61,312 bases of DNA from a virus. Below are positions 24,343 through 33,529 of this stretch, piece by piece. The notes beneath the pieces were generated by a model that had not been told where the DNA came from, did no database searches, and saw only the letters and a list, made by a program, of their open reading frames with translations. Positions within the stretch are counted from its first letter, which is position 1. The number at the start of each line of letters is the position of its first letter. Where the stretch lies: positions 1 to 61,312 of IMG/VR virus record IMGVR_UViG_3300025093_000022; one strand, written 5' to 3'. Position numbers and translations under genes: made by a program.

Positions 24343-24901
24343 TTTAAATCCAGGTAGAAAACCTAATAGTAAAGGTAAGATACCAGTTCATGCTGGCTTA
24401 TCTGAGTTTTATAAGTTTTATAAAAATAGATATGCTGAGTCACCTCATGAAACAGTAGATTACCCCACCTATGCAAAGGTTATCAGAGCTATAAATAAGA
24501 GAATAGCGAAAGCTATTATTTATGAGGGCTTTGAATTAAGACTTCCTGGTAAACTAGGATACATTTCTATTATTAGAAAAAAACATAAATTAAAGACAAC
24601 AGAAGACGGAAGAGTTGATACTAGATATTTACCAGTAGATTTTCAAGCTACTAGAAAACTATGGAAAGAACTCTATCCAGATCTTACTTACGAAGAAATA
24701 TTAAAAATACCAAATAGAAAGAGAGTGTTTCAAAAGAACACTCACACTTCTGGTTTTATATTTAAATGGAATTACAATAAGTTTACATCAAATGCTGTAA
24801 ACAAATCTGTATACTTTTTTAAACCATCAAGAACAAATCAAAGAGAACTTGCTTCTTATATAAAATCAGAAGATTTTCAAAATCATTACTTTACAATATA
24901 A
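24326..24901 (+). CDS. IHF/HU-like protein, 191 aa
   Basis: The start at 24326 (MNHSNSLNPG) is preferred over an in-frame ATG at 24290 deeper in the previous gene. Residues about 48-84 fit the HU/IHF core: two helices (YAKVIRAINKRIAKAIIYEG), then the ELRLPGKLGYISIIRK strand, equivalent to VxLPGFGxFxVRxR. The rest is basic, with RNTxRDL-like extensions missing. crAss-like phages carry IHF-subunit genes at this spot between ring genes. It probably bends phage DNA or forms part of the particle neck; dimerisation with host HU is not shown. Confidence 0.65.
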   Translation: MNHSNSLNPGRKPNSKGKIPVHAGLSEFYKFYKNRYAESPHETVDYPTYAKVIRAINKRIAKAIIYEGFELRLPGKLGYISIIRKKHKLKTTEDGRVDTRYLPVDFQATRKLWKELYPDLTYEEILKIPNRKRVFQKNTHTSGFIFKWNYNKFTSNAVNKSVYFFKPSRTNQRELASYIKSEDFQNHYFTI

Positions 24902-24910
24902 ATATAAGTT

Positions 24911-25648
24911 ATGTACAATACAGGCAAACTAGTTAGTATAAAAAGAGTCGTTGAAAAAGTATATAGAGATTATCCTTTTACAGATATTCAATGGGCTGAT
25001 ATTATCGAGTGGATATCAGAGGGTATTAACTTATTAGGAGTAGCTCCTTCATATATTGATAAGGTTTCTAAAGAACTTACATTAGTTAATGGTAGAGCTG
25101 AGTTGCCTTGTGATATTATGTACATTAAAGGAGTAAGAGATTTTGAGACTCAAGAGGTATTAATTAGATCATTTGACCAGTTTCATTCATCTAATTATTT
25201 TAGATGTAGTGATGAACAAGTAGCTACACATGAAGATTATTGCCATCCTGTAAACACATATATAACAAACTCAAATTATATTTATACTAGCTATGATGAA
25301 GGTTCATTAGAAATATCCTATAAAGCTATGCCAACAGACGAAGATGGTTTGCCTATGATACCAGATGATGACAAATATATTAGAGCAATGGCTGCTTATG
25401 TAGCTGAACGAATTGTTACTAGACAATTTTATCAAGGTAAAGTAGCTGCTGGTATATTACAACATGTTGAGAGAGAAAGAGATTGGGCGTTTGGGTCTGC
25501 TAAAAATAAAATGGTTATTCCAGATGTTGACGGTATGGAAGCTTGGAAAAATGGTTTCTTAAGATTAATACCAAACTTTTCAGCACACTCAGCTTCATTT
25601 AAATTCCTATCACAACCATCTCAACAGAGAAATCATAACTCTTACTAA
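24911..25648 (+). CDS. Ring/tail stabilisation protein, 245 aa
   Basis: The N-terminus (VSIKRVVEKVYRDYPFTDIQWADIIEWISEGINLLGV) is a helical bundle of the kind seen in phage tail adaptors. A strand block (LVNGRAELPCDIMYIKGVRD) and the late segment SLEISYKAMPTDEDGLPMIPDDDKYIRAMAAYVAERIV follow. That last part (short beta hairpin, MIPD...I..A.A.YV..R) is typical of tail ring/connector proteins of crAss-like phages. Located directly before the large muzzle-like gene. Ring identity cannot be numbered from sequence. Confidence 0.7.
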   Translation: MYNTGKLVSIKRVVEKVYRDYPFTDIQWADIIEWISEGINLLGVAPSYIDKVSKELTLVNGRAELPCDIMYIKGVRDFETQEVLIRSFDQFHSSNYFRCSDEQVATHEDYCHPVNTYITNSNYIYTSYDEGSLEISYKAMPTDEDGLPMIPDDDKYIRAMAAYVAERIVTRQFYQGKVAAGILQHVERERDWAFGSAKNKMVIPDVDGMEAWKNGFLRLIPNFSAHSASFKFLSQPSQQRNHNSY

Positions 25649-25650
25649 TT

Positions 25651-28600
25651 ATGCAACATAAAGTAGGTTTTACAAAAGGTATTAATCAAGACCTAGCAAA
25701 AGACAAATACAGTAATCAAAATTACTTTACTGCTAATAATATAAAAGTTATTACTGGAGCCGGTATGTCCACTGGTTCTATTGAAAATGAAAAAGGTAAT
25801 AGTTTATTATTTCAATTCCCTACTGTAGGGGTTAGATATAAAGTTGCTAAAGGGGCTGCAGGTACTACTACTATTAACGGACAACTAGGTACTCTTCTAG
25901 GTAGTGAGACTATAGAGGAAGCTTATAATAAAATTATAGGTATTACGGGCGTACAAACATTAATTGATAACAGTCAACTATATATCTTTTATAATGATTT
26001 AGGAGTATTTATTCAAGTATTAGATACATCAGTTGCGGTAACTGGAAACGCTTACACAACTCAATCTGCAGCTACATCAGATATTTATATTTGTGGGTGG
26101 ACTAGATTAAATGAGTGGCTAATTGTATTTACTTCAGATAGTGAGACAAATGAACCGACCTCTGCTTTATGTCAAATATGGAAATTTAAATTTAAATCTG
26201 GCTCTAGAACTCAAATAGATGGTACACTTACTGCAACGCCTACAACATTAGAAACAACTGAACACCTTATATATAACGATAATCTTAATTACTCTACAGT
26301 AACTTACATTAGAGATGTTGTAGCTAATTATGAAACTAGTGCCAAAGGTAGAGTTTATTGGACAGATTATTTTAATGATGTTAGAGTAGCCAATGTATTA
26401 GATGATACATTAATGGAAACTAAACCTAATGATTTAAATCTAGTTGCTGAAGTTACATTCGGTAAGCCAATTATTACAGAGGTAGGTGACGGTAATTTAC
26501 CGTATGGGGCTACTTATCAATATTATTATAAATTACTAAGTTTAGATGGAAGAGAATCTATATTCTCACCAGGATCTGCTTTAATAGATGTTCAAGAGAA
26601 AAGATCTGACGATCCAGGTGTAGGTTATTTTGATTTAGATTCCTCGCCAGCAGGGTCTGGTAATGGCAAATCAGTTACAATAAATATTAATGACTTAGAT
26701 TCAGATTATGATGTTGTAGAGTTATATGCAGTTATCTACGAATCTTTAGATTCTCCTGTTATATATAAAGTAGATGATTACGCTATTTCTGGAGATAGTA
26801 TTACATTAGTACACTCTACTTTAGAGGGTAATATTAATATATCTAGAGCTGAGTTTATGGAAATAGGTACTCCATTTACATGTAAAACTTTAGAAGATAG
26901 GGATAAACAATTAGTAGCAGGTAATATTAAAGAAACTAAATTTGACCCTACATTTGATGCTAGAGCTTATAGATTTGACTCAGGTTCTACATTTGACCTA
27001 TTAGATTCTGAAGGTAATGTTGAGTATTCAGCTAAGACATCTTCTCAATATACAGATATAGCTGATGATGCTGACGCAGTTAATCCCACTAATGATGACA
27101 CTAACGCTACATATAATATAGACTCTGCTAATAAACAAATATATAAAGCAGATGGTTCTACTGTAGGAGGAGAAGGTCCCAACATATCTTATACCTTCGC
27201 TAGTGTTAATAAAGTAGGCTCCACAGGTTCTGACGCATTAAAAGACGATTCAGCTATTGATGAGGGTTATAATATAAATGACTCTAGGATTACTTGGTCT
27301 ATTGATAGTGGTATTGATAATTTAGATGGTACTAACATTGTGTTAGATCTAAATGGTGAGATGCGTAGCGAAAAATCAGTATTAGTTGATGCTAATTTTC
27401 AAGGCTACGCTAGGGGTGAGGTATATAGATTTGGTATAGTATTCTATTCTAAATCTGGACAACGTTCATATGTTAAATGGATAGGTGATATTAAAATGCC
27501 AGATCCATCTTACACTGATGGTACTAATGGTGATGACTATAGAATATCAGATGCAGCTAATCCAACTCATTGTGTTCCTGGGGATCAAACAGATACACAA
27601 ACGTATACATTTGATTTATATCCAGTATTTACTGTGGATATATCATCTATACAGTCAGATATTTCAGGTTTTGAAATAGTAAGAGTACAGCGAACTGCTC
27701 AAGATAGAACTAGACTAGGTACTGGTATTATACACAATTTAGTAGACTATGCTACAGGTGATGGTACTGCTTTAGGAGGGTCTGGACTACAAGCTAATTC
27801 TATATTAAGAACATATACTAACACTGCTGCTGGTAGTTTTTATGAAGGTAGTACTAATACAACTACAGCTTATACTAGTGCTGGTACTAGAGTTATTGGT
27901 TCTAAAGTAACCGTAGGTACAACCACTTATGGAGATAGTGCTACAGGTGGATCTGGAACTCCAAATACAACATTAATGTTACCAGATATACCTATCATGG
28001 TAGGTCATAGAAATTCTACATTTGGCGGAGTAACTGATACAGAGCTTAAGAGACTAAATGTATTTCATTCTCCATTAACAGAGTTTGATAATTATACTGG
28101 GTTTAAAGTACAAACTTCTACGGATTATATTAGAGAGTATGGTTACTATACAGTAAGTCCATTTATATATAATGATGATTTTCAAAATGGAAGTAAATCT
28201 TCTGCAGATTTTGATGATTTTGATATAGGTATATTATATAGAGCTAAACAATTTCATTCAGAGAGAAGTAATTCTAATACACCAAGATTCTTTGAATTAT
28301 CTGCCGGTAGAAAATTAGGTTTAGGGGAAGTTATATTTGATAGTACTGACGATTTATTAGATGATATTACTTTTCCAATTAGTATAACTAGTGGAGGCAA
28401 CACTCCAGATGTAGAAGCAATTAGTAATACATCTTTTACTTATTCAGATGGAGCAGCTGCTAAAATAGGAGTACCATTTGGTTTGGGGACTGCTAAATAC
28501 TTTTTAAATTTAAAGCAAACTGGCTCATGGACTTGGTCACAACCAGCTTCACAAATAAACTTTCATTCAGGATCTGTTGTTATAGGTAATAACTGGTCAG

Positions 28601-30372
28601 GGTATCATGACGATACTAATAACTTATATATGAAAGAGGTAGCTTATTGTAGACAAGTTACTAATCAATATGGAGGTTCATCATATGAAGCTAGAAGTAA
28701 AAATGAATACATTACTACAGGAGCTTACCAAATTATAGATAATGATTCCGCTACATCACAAACAGTAAGTGCTTTTGGTGGAGATGTTTATACTGTATCA
28801 TTTGATAATTTATACATGCGACCTTATCATACATGGCAGAGAGATGATGGTCACACACAAGTACCTTTTAAAGATGCAGGGTCTAAATTTTCAGTAGGTT
28901 TAGTTTATTGTGCTGAAACACCTATTAATACATCATGGAGAACTGGTGTTCATTTTGGTAACGAGAATGATGGAGACACCACTAATAGACATAGAGGTTC
29001 CCTTGATTCATCTGGACTATTAACTAAAGGTGAATTATCTAGCGGAGAATCTTTTGTGTTTGATGATAGGCATAACCAGGAAGATATTGTTAGAACAGAT
29101 TATATTGCTAAAGATTTTTTAGCTCAAGATGAAACAATTTTTCCTAATAGATTTAGAGTTTCTAGAACTAAACTAGATGGAGAGCTTGTAGATAACTGGA
29201 GATCTTTTCCTCCTAATCAATTAGATCATGTAGACGGCTCACTAGGAGAAATACATAAATTAATATCATATAAAGATCAATTAGTTTTCTTCCAAGATAG
29301 AGGTGTAGGTATTATACCTATTAACGAAAGGTCTTTAATTGAAGATGTTACTGGAGCTGAACTTGTACTAGGTGATGGAGATCTTATTGGTAAATATAGA
29401 TATCTAACCGAGACATCAGGTACCAAACACCAACATTCAGTAGTAGCTACTGATAAGGGTGTTTATTATTATGATTCATCACAACAAAAGATTTATGCAT
29501 TACAGGGTGAATCTTTAACCGAAGCTCTTGGACTACATGGTTTCTTTCACAGTGACATAAAAGAAATCTTAAGAGATTCTGATGAACTATATAAAGCTTC
29601 ACCAGTTGGTGTACATGGTGTATATGATAAAAAGAATGAAAGAGTGCTTTGGTCTTTCCTTGGAGCTAATACTATAAGAACTACGTCAAAAGATCAATCC
29701 GAGTATTATGAAGTAGGTGATATAGTATCCACTGCTTCTGGTTATTTACAATGTATTGTACAAGGACAATATCTACCTGACGCAGTTATAAGTTCTAACA
29801 ATTTTTTGTTATTGTCTAACTATACTCCAGGGTTTACTCTAGGCTACAGAGAAAGATTACAGGCTTTTGAATCATTCTATGACTTTAAACCTGGTAAGTT
29901 TTTAAACATAGATGACAAGCTCTTATCTATTGGTACTACTAGAGATAACGGGTATATACACGAAGAAGGTAACTACGGTGAGTTCTATGGAAACACATTC
30001 GATTCAGATATAACTTTGGTAGTTATGCCTAATCCAAATCTAATATCAATATTCAATAACTTAGAGTATTATAGTGAAGTAACTATTGATAAGGAAGATG
30101 TTGTAGGTGATACACTAGACGATATTATTTGTTGGAACGAACATCAAAATACTGGTCAGATCTCTCTAACCGTTGGCACTATTGCTAAGAGACGTATGAG
30201 AACTTGGCGACATAAACTTAAAAGAGACACATTAGGAACTACATTAAATTCTATTTCTAACCCTAGACTTAGAAACTATTACATCCTAATGAAACTATCT
30301 TTCACTAACGGATCTAACAAAAGACTAGTATTATCAGATGTTGTTATTAGCTATACGCCTACTAAAATGTAA
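25651..30372 (+). CDS. Large tail (muzzle-type) protein, 1573 aa
   Basis: A very long beta-rich virion protein that opens with GINQDLAKDKYSNQNYF, a start pattern typical of the tail stabilisation/muzzle protein of crAss-like phages. Long stretches of strands and Thr/Ser/Gly/Asp-rich loops continue through the protein; a central part (about 1090-1300) contains repeated strand motifs such as GVYYYDSSQQKIYALQG that could form a beta-propeller. No enzyme motif or membrane segment. It likely forms the tail barrel below the rings and closes the DNA channel. The exact fold can only be inferred. Confidence 0.75.
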   Translation: MQHKVGFTKGINQDLAKDKYSNQNYFTANNIKVITGAGMSTGSIENEKGNSLLFQFPTVGVRYKVAKGAAGTTTINGQLGTLLGSETIEEAYNKIIGITGVQTLIDNSQLYIFYNDLGVFIQVLDTSVAVTGNAYTTQSAATSDIYICGWTRLNEWLIVFTSDSETNEPTSALCQIWKFKFKSGSRTQIDGTLTATPTTLETTEHLIYNDNLNYSTVTYIRDVVANYETSAKGRVYWTDYFNDVRVANVLDDTLMETKPNDLNLVAEVTFGKPIITEVGDGNLPYGATYQYYYKLLSLDGRESIFSPGSALIDVQEKRSDDPGVGYFDLDSSPAGSGNGKSVTININDLDSDYDVVELYAVIYESLDSPVIYKVDDYAISGDSITLVHSTLEGNINISRAEFMEIGTPFTCKTLEDRDKQLVAGNIKETKFDPTFDARAYRFDSGSTFDLLDSEGNVEYSAKTSSQYTDIADDADAVNPTNDDTNATYNIDSANKQIYKADGSTVGGEGPNISYTFASVNKVGSTGSDALKDDSAIDEGYNINDSRITWSIDSGIDNLDGTNIVLDLNGEMRSEKSVLVDANFQGYARGEVYRFGIVFYSKSGQRSYVKWIGDIKMPDPSYTDGTNGDDYRISDAANPTHCVPGDQTDTQTYTFDLYPVFTVDISSIQSDISGFEIVRVQRTAQDRTRLGTGIIHNLVDYATGDGTALGGSGLQANSILRTYTNTAAGSFYEGSTNTTTAYTSAGTRVIGSKVTVGTTTYGDSATGGSGTPNTTLMLPDIPIMVGHRNSTFGGVTDTELKRLNVFHSPLTEFDNYTGFKVQTSTDYIREYGYYTVSPFIYNDDFQNGSKSSADFDDFDIGILYRAKQFHSERSNSNTPRFFELSAGRKLGLGEVIFDSTDDLLDDITFPISITSGGNTPDVEAISNTSFTYSDGAAAKIGVPFGLGTAKYFLNLKQTGSWTWSQPASQINFHSGSVVIGNNWSGYHDDTNNLYMKEVAYCRQVTNQYGGSSYEARSKNEYITTGAYQIIDNDSATSQTVSAFGGDVYTVSFDNLYMRPYHTWQRDDGHTQVPFKDAGSKFSVGLVYCAETPINTSWRTGVHFGNENDGDTTNRHRGSLDSSGLLTKGELSSGESFVFDDRHNQEDIVRTDYIAKDFLAQDETIFPNRFRVSRTKLDGELVDNWRSFPPNQLDHVDGSLGEIHKLISYKDQLVFFQDRGVGIIPINERSLIEDVTGAELVLGDGDLIGKYRYLTETSGTKHQHSVVATDKGVYYYDSSQQKIYALQGESLTEALGLHGFFHSDIKEILRDSDELYKASPVGVHGVYDKKNERVLWSFLGANTIRTTSKDQSEYYEVGDIVSTASGYLQCIVQGQYLPDAVISSNNFLLLSNYTPGFTLGYRERLQAFESFYDFKPGKFLNIDDKLLSIGTTRDNGYIHEEGNYGEFYGNTFDSDITLVVMPNPNLISIFNNLEYYSEVTIDKEDVVGDTLDDIICWNEHQNTGQISLTVGTIAKRRMRTWRHKLKRDTLGTTLNSISNPRLRNYYILMKLSFTNGSNKRLVLSDVVISYTPTKM

Positions 30373-30395
30373 AAGGGTAGCTAATAATTAATTGG

Positions 30396-30403
30396 TATAT
30401 TTG
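30396..30403 (+). promoter_or_regulatory. Possible -7 element (TATATTTG) for the cargo module
   Basis: TATATTTG lies in the 47-base gap before the 1027-aa gene, matching the Bacteroidota -7 pattern TAnnTTTG. No TTTG is found at the right distance upstream. The same octamer occurs at 33510 before the next cargo gene. Confidence 0.35.
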
Positions 30404-30419
30404 TCTATATTGTACAATT

Positions 30420-33400
30420 ATGCCTAAGAAGAAATCTAAAGCAGCTTCAACAAAAGCTCAAAAGTTTACAGATCATCAAGTTAAACCTAGACATGGTGTT
30501 AGGTTAAATGAAGATGGTTCTAAATCATCTCACTTAATGAGACGAGAGTATGTTAAAGATAGAGGTTGGGTTGCATTTCCTACATTATATCAAGATCAAA
30601 ACGGTGAATGGTTAGACCTTGGTAATCAGTATGGTGACGACTGGGAACCTATTCTAGACTATGCTACTAACACTGGTGAAGTATATGACTTCGGTGAAGA
30701 TATAGATGCAGCTATCAACTTTGCAGATAAAGGTTCTTGGAAACAACAATTTGCAGGAGGAGGTAAATTATTTGGTAGTGGTAAAATAGGAGATGCCTTT
30801 AAATTGTACGGTGATTATGCATTATCAACAGTAGGTCTTACTGATGTTATTGGAGATGACGCTTATAGAAATCAAGGTATGGCTGATGCTTCCAGAGTAG
30901 CAGAAAATTTTGGTAAAGGGGCTGGTAAAGTAGCTGCTAATTTATTACTACCTGGTGTGGGAGGTGCTTTAATGAACACTGCTCAAAATACTTTAGGTAA
31001 TATTGACGGTGAAGATTCAGAGAGAGCTAGAGTTGAACAGATGAGAGCTAACCCTGAAGCTTGGGGTAAATATGCTGGTACGATAGATCAAATGAGTGGA
31101 GCAATAGACCCTTTAGCTCAAGGTGCATCTTTAGCTGGTGAAGTAGGTTCAGTTGCTGCTGGTAACTTTATGCAACACGGCAATGTACTAGGTGATCTAT
31201 CTGGTATGAAAAATTCTTTTGGTCAAGGGCTATTTGGTAAATCAATGTCAACTACTGTTCCATCAGGAATAACAGGTAATATTCCAATGGGAAATATTAT
31301 GACTAAATCACCAGTTAATTTAATTAATACAGGACAAAGCGTACTTGACGCTAATCAAGGACAATCATTATTAGGACCAGATCCATTTGCAAATGAAATT
31401 GCGGTACCTGGTCTAGCTTATGGAGGAACTATGAAAAATAAAAAATATGCTAACGGCGGTCCAATTAAAATGGGTGAACAAGTAACACCAGGTTCTGCTA
31501 GACATAAAGAAATTTTAGAGTTAGAAAAACAAAATCAAGCTTATCAAGATAGAATAGCTCAATTGGCTCCTATGATTGAGAAGTATGGAGATCCTCAAAC
31601 TTATACTTCTGAACAAATTTCAGCAATGAGTCCAGCATTTGATCCAAGTACTGTACCTAGTGGTTCTAGTATTTTAGGATTTAATGTCAATCCAAATGAA
31701 GAAACAATGGGAGAATCTCCATTTTTTGCTTTTGCTCCTGAATCTGGAAAAGCTGAACAAGCTTATAATTTTTTCACAGCACCGACTCAACCAGACGCTG
31801 TACCGGAATATGATCTAATAGAAGATGATATTGATATGTCAATCTCTCCAGAAAAAGTATTTTCACCTATTCAAGGAGAAGTATTTTCACATGCTAGCGG
31901 TAATCCAGTTACTAGAGATATTGGATATACATATGGTTACGAAGGACAAAAACCTGAGTCAATAACAACAGTTAATCCATATACCAGAGAACAAATGTTC
32001 GGAGCTAATGACTCATTTACATCTGGATTTATGAATCAAGATTTTGGTTCTTTACCTGGTATGCAAGGCGTACCTATGGATAATGTTATGACTAACGATC
32101 AACTTAGAGAGCAAGCTATTCAAAACGAAATAGCTCGAAGAGGTGGTCGTACAGCTTTAGCATATGGTGGATCTTTAGATCAACTACCTGACGGGGGTAA
32201 GTTTATAGAATATCAAGGGCCATCTCATGACGGTGGGGGTATAGATGTTGATGCGTCTGGTGTACCTACTGCTGCTAGTGGTGTTGCAGAAGTTGAAGGT
32301 GGGGAGACTTTACATGACAATGGTATTGAAAACTATATCTTCTCTGATAGATTAGTTGTTAATCCTGGAGATAAAAAGAAAAAGACATTTGCTGATTTAT
32401 CTAAAAAGATTAACAATAAATATAAAAACACTGACGAAGATCCAATTGCTCAAAACACTAGAAAGCTAGAACTTGAAAATCTTAAAGTTCAACAAGAGAA
32501 TCTAAAACAAATGATGAGTGGTGGAACTGAAGATGATTTTGCTTGTGGTGGTAAGATGAAACATGCTGTTGGTGGTGGATTAGGTATTGATCCAATGAGT
32601 GAAAAAGTATATGGTAATCTTAATACAGCTTTAGCTGGATATAATCCACTATTACCTCCATCTGGAATAGATAACGCTTTAAGTATGTTATCAGCTTCCC
32701 CAATGGATAGATTACAAGCTACTACAAATCAATTTGATGTAGACTCTTCATTAGCTGCTAATTTAGCTGATAAAGGTGAGTACTTTGATAAACGTCAACG
32801 TAGTGGTAAATTAGAGAGTGGAGATGTAATGCCACAAAATCAAGCTAATGGATTACCACAAGATACTATTAACCCATTAGGTTACTTAGCATCTAACGTT
32901 GGTAATATTTATGATTTAGCACAAGCTTCTAAAGAAACTCCTAAAAATCAATTTGGTAGAATGACACCAGAGACTATTGATTTAGAAGCACAAAGAACAG
33001 AGCTTAAAAACCAAGCTGCTACATCAAGAGCTATCGCTAGAGAGAACGCTAGAAATGCTCCGTCTGCAGGTGGAGCTATGACTAATAGAGTTATCGCTAA
33101 CGCACTTATTAACTCTGGTCTTGGTTCACAACTATCACAAAGTTATATGACAGAAGCTAACCAAAATGCTGCTATCAAGAACCAAGCTAAACAAATCAAT
33201 TTACAAACTCAAATACAAGAAAAATTAGCTGACCAACAAGACTTAGCAATGAGAAAGTCAACTATCTCACAAGCTATGCACAACATTGGTATGAATACTC
33301 AAGGTTATGCTAGAGATCTTAAGTCAGCCAAAGTAGGTAACATCAACAATAAGATGTGGTTTGACATGGTGAAAGAAGGTAAATATGTAGACTACGCTTT

Positions 33401-33503
33401 CGATAATACTACAGGTACTTTTATCATGAAACTAAAAGATGGTAGAGTCATTACTAAAAAGGGTGATGAAATTACTGAAATTAAACCTGACAGTAAAGGA
33501 TAA
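30420..33503 (+). CDS. Cargo/ejection-type virion protein, 1027 aa
   Basis: No enzyme motif. It has a basic N-terminus (PKKKSKAASTKAQKF), Gly-rich hydrophobic segments (GKGAGKVAANLLLPGVGGALM, about 165-190) that could touch membrane, and four spaced Gly-Gly motifs (FAGGGKLF, AYGGTMK, AYGGSLD, ACGGKMK). Around residue 600, GPSHDGGGIDVDASGVP...EVEGGE is a phrase seen in Bacteroidota phage virion proteins. A Gln-rich helical C-terminus follows. Placed at the start of the giant cargo block, it is probably stored in the head or tail and ejected with the DNA. Confidence 0.6.
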   Translation: MPKKKSKAASTKAQKFTDHQVKPRHGVRLNEDGSKSSHLMRREYVKDRGWVAFPTLYQDQNGEWLDLGNQYGDDWEPILDYATNTGEVYDFGEDIDAAINFADKGSWKQQFAGGGKLFGSGKIGDAFKLYGDYALSTVGLTDVIGDDAYRNQGMADASRVAENFGKGAGKVAANLLLPGVGGALMNTAQNTLGNIDGEDSERARVEQMRANPEAWGKYAGTIDQMSGAIDPLAQGASLAGEVGSVAAGNFMQHGNVLGDLSGMKNSFGQGLFGKSMSTTVPSGITGNIPMGNIMTKSPVNLINTGQSVLDANQGQSLLGPDPFANEIAVPGLAYGGTMKNKKYANGGPIKMGEQVTPGSARHKEILELEKQNQAYQDRIAQLAPMIEKYGDPQTYTSEQISAMSPAFDPSTVPSGSSILGFNVNPNEETMGESPFFAFAPESGKAEQAYNFFTAPTQPDAVPEYDLIEDDIDMSISPEKVFSPIQGEVFSHASGNPVTRDIGYTYGYEGQKPESITTVNPYTREQMFGANDSFTSGFMNQDFGSLPGMQGVPMDNVMTNDQLREQAIQNEIARRGGRTALAYGGSLDQLPDGGKFIEYQGPSHDGGGIDVDASGVPTAASGVAEVEGGETLHDNGIENYIFSDRLVVNPGDKKKKTFADLSKKINNKYKNTDEDPIAQNTRKLELENLKVQQENLKQMMSGGTEDDFACGGKMKHAVGGGLGIDPMSEKVYGNLNTALAGYNPLLPPSGIDNALSMLSASPMDRLQATTNQFDVDSSLAANLADKGEYFDKRQRSGKLESGDVMPQNQANGLPQDTINPLGYLASNVGNIYDLAQASKETPKNQFGRMTPETIDLEAQRTELKNQAATSRAIARENARNAPSAGGAMTNRVIANALINSGLGSQLSQSYMTEANQNAAIKNQAKQINLQTQIQEKLADQQDLAMRKSTISQAMHNIGMNTQGYARDLKSAKVGNINNKMWFDMVKEGKYVDYAFDNTTGTFIMKLKDGRVITKKGDEITEIKPDSKG

Positions 33504-33509
33504 TTTTTC

Positions 33510-33517
33510 TATATTTG
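33510..33517 (+). promoter_or_regulatory. Possible -7 element (TATATTTG) before second cargo gene
   Basis: TATATTTG occurs seven bases after the stop of the previous gene and 12 bases before the ATG at 33530, in a 26-base gap. It matches the element at 30396. The upstream half of a promoter is not evident, so it may be weak, or may be read by a phage-specific factor. Confidence 0.3.
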
Positions 33518-33529
33518 TAAAAGACAATC

